Origin: Petrosia ficiformis
Lineage: Eukaryota; Porifera; Demospongiae; Haplosclerida; Petrosiidae
Direction of reading: 5' to 3'
NCBI GenBank assembly: GCA_947044365.1
Contig: OX345636.1
Coordinates: 40,652,191 to 40,716,190 of the forward strand
Length of the DNA stretch: 64,000 nt
Shown here piece by piece: positions 59,501 through 64,000 of this stretch (position 1 is the stretch's first letter; each line of letters begins with the position of its first letter). The notes beneath the pieces were generated by a model. It ran no database searches. It was given only the letters and a program-made list of their open reading frames with translations, and was not told the DNA's origin. The translations under genes were made by a program, and so were the position numbers.

Positions 59501-61743
59501 TATGTACATGTATGTACATGTATACATGTACGTACGTACATGTATATGTATATATATATGTACACGTAAACTAGTCAAGTAAGTAATAACTGGCTAAGTC
59601 AAGCTAAACAGAGTTTAATTTTCTCGTCAACATGCAGTAACATAGATGTATACATGTATGTACATGTACAGTAGCCCTCAATAAAAAGTTTTCGTAGAGT
59701 GAAGGTACTACTTAAGTACTACACTACTGTACTAATTAATTATTAACCCTTTCCCATCTAATTGAAATGGGATTATTAGTCTAATTTTTTTTCAGCTCAT
59801 ATTTTATAACACTGAAAGGTTTGGCTTACTTTGCTGGAAAGAACAGAAGCCAATGATGTCAAATTTATGCTTCGCTATCACCAGGAAGTGTAGTAGTCAC
59901 ACGGTCAACGCCCCCTTCTTTACTAGCCTGTATAATGTCTATATTTTAAACAACAGTGACCTTTAACTCACGTAGTTAGACAGAACACCTTCTAAGAAAG
60001 CCATAGATACCAAAAAGATGCTTCGTTAGCTGTAGGAAAGCAGCAAGGCGAGTGTTTGAAAGTGTAGTAGTCAATGGCGACCCCCATATTTAGCTTCTTT
60101 CCCTCCTTTGTTTTGGCCTATAACTCGACTGCTTTAAACGAAGTAAATGTCTTCTTCGTAGTGTGTGCATCTCAGTTTCCAATGAGTATGGTATCTACAA
60201 TGCGAATCTGCAACATTTTATAATAATTATAATTAAAACGTGAAAGGGTTAATAATTAATTTACGTAACGTAACGCGTTAACGTACCAACAATATACGTA
60301 AGTATGTAGCGTAGGCGCACAGTACGGAGCGTTATACGCAGCATATATCAGGCGTACTACGTTTACTTTATGGGAACTTTTTATTGAGGGTAAGGCTGGG
60401 CGATATTCGAAAATTCCGACATATCGTTGATAATAGAGCTCCAATCGTTCGCGATATTCACCTTTTTCACTGTCGATAGTTTGCACGTGGGTTTGCGCAT
60501 GCGCATACCATTATTGACCTCATGTTGAATTAAAAATGGAAGTTGATGTTCTCAGGAGACAACCGTGGAGACAACACTACTCGTACCATTGGAGCGAGCT
60601 ACTAGTTTAGTATGGAAATTTTTTGGGTTTGAAACTAGTACTGATGGAAGGACAGAAAAGAAGAAACGAACTGAAGTGGTTTGTAAGTTGTGTAAAAAAG
60701 AATTAAAGTATACTGGTGGCACTTCTAATCTGCATTTTCATCTCGAAAATCATCATCTTGTTCTGACAGTGCATATATTCAATTATCTTGTCAAATTTTG
60801 TTTGTTTTTCAGAAATTAAATTTTTCGAAATAAAAAAATATTGATGTCATAGTAACTTAAGTCTTTTTTGTCATTGTATCATTCCTATGTAATACAAATA
60901 AATGTAACTAATTAACTATCGTTTTATATCGTAATATCGTGAACATACAGTATCACTATCGGGATAGTAAAAAATTGCACTATCGCCCAGCTCTAAAATT
61001 TGAGGGGTACTGTATAAACACATTGTGTAAGAATTATTTCATATGAGTCTCTTGAACTCTTCATGTGTTCTATACACATATATTAGTATTATAATAATCA
61101 CTTCCTGAGTCTCTTCATGTGTTCTATACACATATACTAGTATTATAATAATCACTTCATATGAGTCTCTTGAACTCTTCATGTATTCCATACACATATA
61201 CTAGTATTATAATAATCACTTCATATGAGTCTCTTCATGTGTTCTATACACATATACTAGTATTATAATAATCACTTCATATGAGTCTCTTCATGTGTTC
61301 TATACACATATACTAGTATTATAATAATCACTTCATATGAGTCTCTTCATGTGTTCTATACACATATACTAGTATTATAATAATCACTTCATATGAGTCT
61401 CTTCATGTGTTCTATACACATATACTAGTATTATAAAAATCACTTCATATGAGTCTCTTCATGTGTTCTATACACATATACTAGTATTATAATAATCACT
61501 TCATATGAGTCTCTTCATGTGTTCTATACACATATACTAGTATTATAATAATCACTTCACATGAGTCTCTTCATGTGTTCTATACACATATACTAGTATT
61601 ATAATAATCACTTCATGAGTCTCTTCATGTGTTCTATACACATAATAATCCCTTACCTCTGTTGCGCTGCTGTCAACAAATGGTTTCACGAAATTAACAA
61701 CCATTTTACACAAATCACACAGATCTTGTTTTACTGGTTTTAC
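25747..61743 (-). CDS. Multi-saposin (SapB) protein, gene B, 5' end not seen
   Basis: Nineteen exons in minus order: 61743-61657, 58731-58669, 57272-57213, 55796-55713, 53923-53837, 52573-52511, 51719-51660, 50373-50290, 47400-47326, 44888-44826, 43491-43365, 41605-41547, 41491-41426, 36071-35991, 35385-35286, 33902-33841, 30561-30493, 29752-29672 and 25827-25747. They form one phase-consistent frame of five SapB domains, each with six cysteines, ending in TAA. No signal peptide lies in the window, so the gene starts beyond the first exon listed. Role (family knowledge): a lipid-binding saposin precursor, perhaps cleaved at linkers into separate units. Introns are 60 bp to 6 kb and are crowded with mobile elements on both strands. 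Splice sites are inferred, but phase and cysteine order hold throughout. Confidence 0.85.
26034..28690 (+). mobile_element. DUF7869-type DNA transposon, broken copy
   Basis: Inverted termini begin GTGAGCGCATAGAGTAAAAA and are flanked by ATGT on both sides (26030-26033 and 28691-28694). It encodes a plus-strand protein related to that of the 37251-41112 element. It is inserted opposite in sense in the last intron of gene B. Confidence 0.8.
26303..28460 (+). pseudogene. Putative DDE transposase of the 26-kb element, disrupted
   Basis: The N-terminal segment (26303-26746) is acidic and serine-rich. The central segment (from about 26800 to 27961) has a CDTCAKL pair and the motif [20 protein letters not shown] with IFGVCDH downstream. 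A second motif follows in [17 protein letters not shown]. The frame stops at 27961, but [16 protein letters not shown] continues in another frame through 28460. Three Asp motifs ([16 protein letters not shown]) correspond to those of the intact relative. A frameshift near 27950 disables it. The join between the first two segments may be an intron (acceptor near 26789) or another frameshift. Confidence 0.7.
29627..29660. repeat. (CA)17 microsatellite beside exon C5
   Basis: On the gene strand it is (TG)17, starting about 11 nt after the exon C5 donor (29671). Confidence 0.95.
29785..29826. repeat. (ATT)n microsatellite
   Basis: About 13 ATT units, roughly 32 nt upstream (gene sense) of the exon C5 acceptor. 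Confidence 0.95.
30170..30447. repeat. Dispersed repeat, copy 1
   Basis: Similar to 45097-45366; both contain 'gacatacttttcaagca', 'aaataatgtacaatat' and 'agttagtgataatcgattt'. The second copy lies inside the hAT element 44941-47273. Probably non-autonomous. Confidence 0.7.
30754..31316. mobile_element. pogo/Tigger-like MITE carrying the dimeric core repeat
   Basis: The left end CAGTAAACCCTCACTAAT and the right end ATTCGAATTAGTGAGGGT are inverted, with TA at the left border. These termini resemble pogo-group Tc1/mariner ends. The interior (30890-31240) is a diverged copy of the dimeric core module described under 34051-34711. Confidence 0.65.
31698..33765 (+). mobile_element. hAT transposon, nearly complete
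   Basis: Inverted termini TTAGGGCCCGAACGACTAG and CTAGTCGTTCGAGCCCTAA enclose a plus-strand transposase gene. It lies in the intron between exons A5 and B5 of gene B, opposite in sense. No clean 8-bp duplication is visible. Confidence 0.85.
31837..33608 (+). pseudogene. hAT transposase, single frameshift
   Basis: A start at 31837 opens an intact frame to 33096. It begins with a BED zinc finger (CQLCGNEL, then NEHLKRKHP). The RNase-H-like core follows, with [20 protein letters not shown] and the CAGHQIQL segment (C/DxxH). The frame ends at 33094-33096 at EISNR. The C-terminal part resumes at about 33093 in another frame with [11 protein letters not shown] and the hATC dimerisation domain ([20 protein letters not shown]) through 33608. 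A missing base near 33094 explains the break. Otherwise the protein looks complete. Confidence 0.85.
34051..34711. mobile_element. TTAA-flanked MITE with dimeric core, copy 1
   Basis: Ends CCCTTCATCTGC and GCAGATGAAGGG are inverted, with TTAA outside both (34047-34050 and 34712-34715). The interior is two related half-units. Each has 'atgcttcgtta', an AGCAGCAAGGCGAG-like stretch, TTGAAA, TAGTA and a GGCAACGCCCAC box. Confidence 0.8.
35022..35238. repeat. Fragment of 'ggctggg' hAT-like family
   Basis: Shares 'tctacttggatttag' and 'cacagcctcaac' with 57690-57770, and ends 'gaagctttttcccagcctt', resembling the end of 44941-47273. Confidence 0.65.
35399..35628. repeat. (TG)n/(TATG)n microsatellite
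   Basis: Mixed TG and TATG tract in the C4-D4 intron of gene B, ending just before exon D4 in window coordinates. Confidence 0.95.
36262..36720. repeat. Dimeric core module copy with 81-bp tandem duplication
   Basis: Contains both half-units of the core ('tgctatgcttcactattag', 'catgcttcgttagttggagg'). Its second half is tandemly duplicated: 'aggagcttctaacaaagttg' at 36534 and 36615. No clear terminal repeats. Confidence 0.75.
37251..41112 (-). mobile_element. Apparently intact DUF7869-type DNA transposon
   Basis: Ends GTGACCGTCTACGCGAAAAC are perfect inverted repeats of about 40 bp. ATTT lies on both sides (37247-37250 and 41113-41116). The element encloses one complete multi-exon gene on the minus strand and sits in the B4-C4 intron of gene B, same sense. 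Ends and TSD length resemble those of the 26034-28690 element. I cannot place it in a named superfamily with certainty; Sola is a candidate because of its 4-bp duplications. Confidence 0.85.
37987..40796 (-). CDS. Putative transposase, 776 aa, eight exons, intact
   Basis: Exons 40796-40661, 40580-40024, 39960-39866, 39744-39369, 39318-39127, 39072-38877, 38822-38755 and 38697-37987 sum to 2331 bases with consistent phases and no internal stop. The N-terminus is acidic, with a thrice-repeated DTDNDDI-RVV unit. [18 protein letters not shown] and a [10 protein letters not shown] pair follow. A DDE-like set of motifs comes next: YSFDFAQQ with [19 protein letters not shown], then [13 protein letters not shown], then [16 protein letters not shown]. 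The C-terminus has a CCHC zinc knuckle, [14 protein letters not shown]. These motifs match a large family of uncharacterised invertebrate proteins (DUF7869 in my recollection). Role as cut-and-paste transposase is inferred from the TIRs and the Asp motifs. Confidence 0.75.
41220..41395. repeat. Minisatellite 'agccacaatggcttagaaaa'
   Basis: About eight imperfect units of 20-25 bp between the transposon end and exon B4 of gene B. A related 'agtagccacattcagctta' lies near 52675. Confidence 0.85.
41753..41897. repeat. 48-bp minisatellite, three units
   Basis: Unit contains 'acacagagatgcagacagac' and 'aaacataggtagagactgat'. Frames across it are artefacts. Confidence 0.9.
42001..43233. mobile_element. 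hAT-like element, non-autonomous, with nested repeat
   Basis: The left end CAGGGTTTCATTTAAGG matches the right end TCTAAATGAAACCCTG inverted. CAGGG termini are typical of hAT elements. The inside (about 42125-42880) appears to be another repeat, with a tandem 'ggagggttatagtagtcttc' and the 'gcgagggttctgcact' end. No transposase recognised. Confidence 0.6.
43836..43985. repeat. TGTAC/TGTAT tandem repeat
   Basis: Five-base repeat run; overlapping cysteine/tyrosine-rich frames are artefacts. Confidence 0.95.
44941..47273 (-). mobile_element. hAT transposon, decayed
   Basis: The left end AAGGCTGGGACGAAGGTT and the right end AGTATTCATCCCAGCCTT are inverted. Transposase remnants run on the minus strand. 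It spans exon B3's left neighbourhood: the short exon 44888-44826 lies just outside its left end and exon A3 just outside its right end. It also contains a dispersed repeat at 45097-45366. Confidence 0.75.
45466..46639 (-). pseudogene. hAT transposase remnants
   Basis: Minus-strand pieces in three frames. The first has SAHCLQLCI, then [20 protein letters not shown] and [17 protein letters not shown]. After a break comes [15 protein letters not shown], and finally a scrambled hATC-like end ([11 protein letters not shown]). Similar in order to the 31837-33608 transposase but with several frameshifts and no intact N-terminal BED finger. Confidence 0.8.
47706..49385. repeat. Segmental duplication, copy 1 (gene B intron D2-A3)
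   Basis: Matches 62115-63165 in the same orientation from 'gattttagtatcattatact' to 'tttataactgaaaggtttta'. The main difference is an inserted element at 48402-48937. Confidence 0.85.
48402..48937. mobile_element. hAT-type MITE with exact 8-bp duplication
   Basis: Ends AAGGGTGGGCGGTAT and the inverted ATACCGCCCACCCCTAG lie between two copies of CTAGAGGT (48394-48401 and 48938-48945). The duplicated segment at 62.7 kb reads straight through 'gagctagaaggtgacc' with no insertion. Confidence 0.85.
49541..50209. mobile_element. Non-autonomous element carrying the core module inverted
   Basis: The left end CAGTAGAGGTCATAAAAAA and the right end TTTTTTATGACTTCTACTG are inverted, followed inward by 'tcgtaatcgttttacg'. 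The interior (49710-50040) is the reverse complement of the dimeric core module. A fragment of the same family lies at 52300-52395. Confidence 0.75.
51767..51891. repeat. Long hairpin of a dispersed repeat, copy 2
   Basis: Second copy of 9841-9960, with the same arms around 'cgagctgaaggcgag'. After it, about 130 bp not seen in copy 1 intervene before the shared 'acatgatcagcaataa'. Confidence 0.8.
53108..53826. repeat. 57-bp minisatellite, 13 units, beside exon A2
   Basis: Unit 'tctcttcatgtgttctatac' plus 'agtattataataatcactt'. The last unit runs directly into the exon A2 donor (rc of GTAAGTGATTATTATAATAC). Confidence 0.95.
53924..54310. repeat. Duplicated intron sequence upstream of exon A2
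   Basis: Nearly identical to 61744-62115, including 'cagcggggttccaccggcaa'. Contains a half copy of the dimeric core ('ttcattagtggtaggaaggt'). Confidence 0.9.
54387..54515. repeat. Fragment of 'ggctggg' hAT-like family
   Basis: Shares 'gtgtttttattaatgttgct' and 'aaaactgaattattgc' with 57530-57655. Confidence 0.65.
54872..55512. mobile_element. MITE with dimeric core, copy 2
   Basis: Closely similar to 34051-34711 throughout. TTAA is kept only on the right (55513-55516); the left border reads CTAG. Confidence 0.8.
57493..57880. repeat. 'ggctggg' hAT-like family, larger fragment
   Basis: Begins 'agggctgggaggaaggttga' and continues with blocks shared with 35022-35238 and 54387-54515. Confidence 0.65.
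59747..60248. mobile_element. TTAA-flanked MITE with dimeric core, copy 3
   Basis: Ends CCCTTTCCCA and GAAAGGG, with TTAA outside both (59743-59746 and 60249-60252). The interior shows both half-units ('atgcttcgctatcacca', 'agatgcttcgttagctgtag'), more diverged than copies 1 and 2. Confidence 0.75.
60391..60995 (+). mobile_element. hAT deletion derivative with BED finger
   Basis: The left end TAAGGCTGGGCGATATT and the right end ACTATCGCCCAGCTCTA are inverted. Only the N-terminal coding part remains. Confidence 0.8.
60565..60819 (+). pseudogene. BED zinc-finger remnant
   Basis: Frame with [24 protein letters not shown] and LHFHLENHH, a BED-type C2H2 finger. The nearest upstream ATG (60536) is in another frame, and the transposase core is missing. 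Confidence 0.75.
61048..61640. repeat. 57-bp minisatellite, 11 units, beside exon A1
   Basis: Same unit as 53108-53826 and again abutting the paralogous exon (A1). Some units carry an extra 'tgaactct'. Confidence 0.95.
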
Positions 61744-62115
61744 CTGCAATACGAGAACATTACACATCATTAACTAAACAAATTACAAACTTTCAATGTA
61801 CAGCGGGGTTCCACCGGCAAGGTGAGTGTTTAGTTCTCTACAGGGCATTGCCCACACCTTTTAATATAATTTACCTGCTGTATAACATCTGTATTTTAAA
61901 CAGCTTAGACTTTTAATTTATTTACATGTAGTTGGGTAGAAGATCTTCCAAGAAAGTCATGGATACAAATTCATCCTTCATTAGTGGTAGGAAGGTATCA
62001 AGGCAAGTGTTTACTTGGTCAATGGACCAGTTATCAACATGCTGTGTCTACTTGCACGCATGTGTGAGTTTCTTGACATGTGTGAAGCAGCACTTGTGTG
62101 CAATACGAGTTGTAC
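61744..62115. repeat. Duplicated intron sequence upstream of exon A1
   Basis: Near-identical partner of 53924-54310. Confidence 0.9.
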
Positions 62116-63165
62116 TCAAGATTTTAGTATCATTATACTAGTCTCTTCCTCGTTTGTACTATAAGTCTTACAACTTAGTCTCTGCTTTATCTCAAAGAAG
62201 AAAGATTCTCAATCAGTCCTGTGAAATGTTCAACAAAGAAATGTACTCAAAACTGCTGAGAAAACAAATGTTGCAAGTCACTTGCACAGCACATGACTTA
62301 AAATAGGTGGAGTTAGAAAATAACTTTCGTGGGGAATGCTTGGAGCCACTGCTCGATGCTATAGCAACCACTACTCCAATTTTGTTTGCTTTGATGCAGT
62401 GCTTTGCTAGTAATGGCTATGATACAGGAGTAGTTATGAACCACATAATGATATTCATGAGATTTTGATGGCAAACTTGGACATTATTGTTGTTGGAGCT
62501 ACCAATGTTTGTAGTTTTCCCAAAATTTTGTGAACACATACACACGCACACAATATGATTACCATACCCTTCCGCCTACGTTTTGCAGCAAGGGTAAAAA
62601 TAGCATTAAACACTATAGATATAACTCAACTACATTCACATGTAGACAACTATTTTTACATGTAGAAAAACAGTTATATTTTGTAGATTAATGAAATCTA
62701 ATAGACAGAGCTAGAAGGTGACCATCATGGCAGAATCCTTAGAGCTGGTGTTTAATGTTGTAATGGCCTCTACTTCAATTGATTTCAAGCAGTGCTTTGA
62801 TAATGATAGTCTTCAAACAAAATGAGTAGGTGTGTTCATTTACAATGTTGTCCCTAGGCATGCACAAATGTAGTGCTGTACTGAGGCACTTTTTCAATCG
62901 CATTATTATTTAAAAATGGCAGTGCTTTTTTTCAGCATACAAAATGGATGTAAAGTTGTAGATAGAAGAGAATCAGATCAGCTGATCAGGGGAAGATGCA
63001 GGAAGAGGTCAGCTTTGAAATGGGTGGAGCTTTGAGTGGTACTAATATAATCATCACTCTACATTTTTCTGGGGACAACAATGTTATGTGTATTTGTTTG
63101 AATTGGAAAGCATTTTATAGTTACATGTATATAATAGCTTTATAACTGAAAGGTTTTAGAAAAAG
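62115..63165. repeat. Segmental duplication, copy 2
   Basis: Partner of 47706-49385, lacking the hAT-type MITE and some short stretches. No exon seen here. Confidence 0.85.
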
Positions 63166-63639
63166 ATACTTGTAAGCATTACCTACCAAGAAAAGAAATT
63201 ATTATATCATTAATCTTAGGAGTATATCATTAATATTGTATTGAAACTGATGTAACCAAGTGAGTATGTTTACAGTATATAGTTAACTAACTTTCAATAA
63301 GCCTTAGTACTAAAGGTTTGAGAAACTAAGCATACTATAACTAAAAGTGGTTATTACTGTCAAACTACAACAACAGTATTACAATTTATAATAAAATTCT
63401 TATATTTCACTATTAGTGATAGTACATTGTGTATTTGCAAAAACTTACTATTAGATGAAAATGACTACATATTAAATGTTTCCATTTAATTACTCAGTAA
63501 TTCACTATTTGTATAAAAAATTTGATATTTAAGAAGCCTCATAGATGATGGACCTTCCTGGATGCAACTCTCATTATCTACCCATACAAAACAGTTGCAT
63601 AGTGAGCATGAATAAAACATAGAGTTAATATCTTTGTAC

Positions 63640-64000
63640 TAGTGCTGCCACGATATATCGACATATCACGATATAATAAGCCATGATACGATATGATATA
63701 ACATTTTTTCTATATCGATATGGTATACGCATGCGGAGTTGAAAAAAATGGCATCATGTTTGAACTACTTAAAATCTTTTTCTTGCATGCACCTGGAAAG
63801 AAGGTATCTACATGTATGTTGATTTTCTGCAAGCTTAAAGTTGTCTGCAGGTATCTAAAACAGTAACAAGCTTAATACGGGAACATGGAAAGCAAAAGAG
63901 CCTTTGACTTCCTGAAAAGTGGGCGTCGCCCACGAGCAAGATGACGACCGAGGTAGGAATCTAGCCTTAGAAACTATAAGATTTTCTTACTTTATTTTAG
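63640..64000 (+). mobile_element. Left end of a hAT-like element, cut by window edge
   Basis: Begins 'agtgctgccacgatatatcg' with TATCG-rich subterminal repeats like those of 60391-60995. Short plus-strand frames follow (for example from ATGACGACCGAG before a GTAGGA donor at 63952). The rest is outside the window, so this is tentative. Confidence 0.4.

Larger units (their letters stand above)
55713..61743 (-). other. Gene B SapB domain 1
   Basis: Exon A1 [21 protein letters not shown]1 with [12 protein letters not shown]1 opening [14 protein letters not shown]1 with [17 protein letters not shown]. Exons A1 and D1 are nearly identical to A2 and D2, so domains 1 and 2 arose by a recent internal duplication. 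Confidence 0.85.

Noticed and set aside
63235..63260. Possible D-type SapB exon ('actgatgtaacc' as in exon D2)
   Set aside because: Only about 12 bases agree and no C-x-GLC coding sequence or splice sites follow.

Overview
This is AT-rich, intron-rich, transposon-laden animal DNA. There are no operons, rRNAs or tRNAs that I can see. GT-AG introns, secreted SapB (saposin-B) and SRCR proteins, and many hAT, Kolobok-like, MULE-like and other DNA elements point to an invertebrate metazoan. A sponge is my best guess, but the species cannot be fixed from sequence alone.

The backbone is two minus-strand paralogous genes for multi-saposin (prosaposin-like) secreted proteins. Gene A starts with a signal-peptide exon at 6731 and runs left off the window edge; two SapB domains and the start of a third are visible. 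Gene B spans at least 61743 to 25747, ends in a real stop codon at 25747-25749, and encodes five SapB domains in 19 exons; its 5' end is not seen. Every domain follows the same exon grammar. Exon type A carries C1xxC2, B carries C3, C always opens with the codon for C4, and D (or fused CD) carries C5 and C6 plus a linker. Between the genes lie a plus-strand sulfotransferase pseudogene (15966-16931) and a plus-strand secreted SRCR gene (17616 to about 19557).

The gene B introns have been a landing site for mobile DNA. They hold an apparently intact 3.86-kb transposon with an 8-exon, 776-residue putative DDE-type transposase (37251-41112) and a broken relative (26034-28690) with matching 4-bp target duplications and related termini. 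They also hold a nearly complete hAT element with one frameshift (31698-33765), a decayed hAT (44941-47273), a BED-finger hAT deletion derivative (60391-60995) and many non-autonomous elements. A Kolobok-like THAP element (7717-9729), a Ty3/gypsy integrase relic (about 23510-23880) and four foldbacks with 9-10-bp target duplications lie in or near gene A and the middle region.

Segmental duplication is conspicuous. The gene A promoter flank recurs at 24.2 kb without its exon, about 1 kb of intron at 47.7-49.4 kb recurs at 62.1-63.2 kb, and 57-bp minisatellites that include the splice-donor context sit beside two paralogous exons. A dimeric core repeat recurs at least eight times, in several cases inside elements with different terminal repeats.
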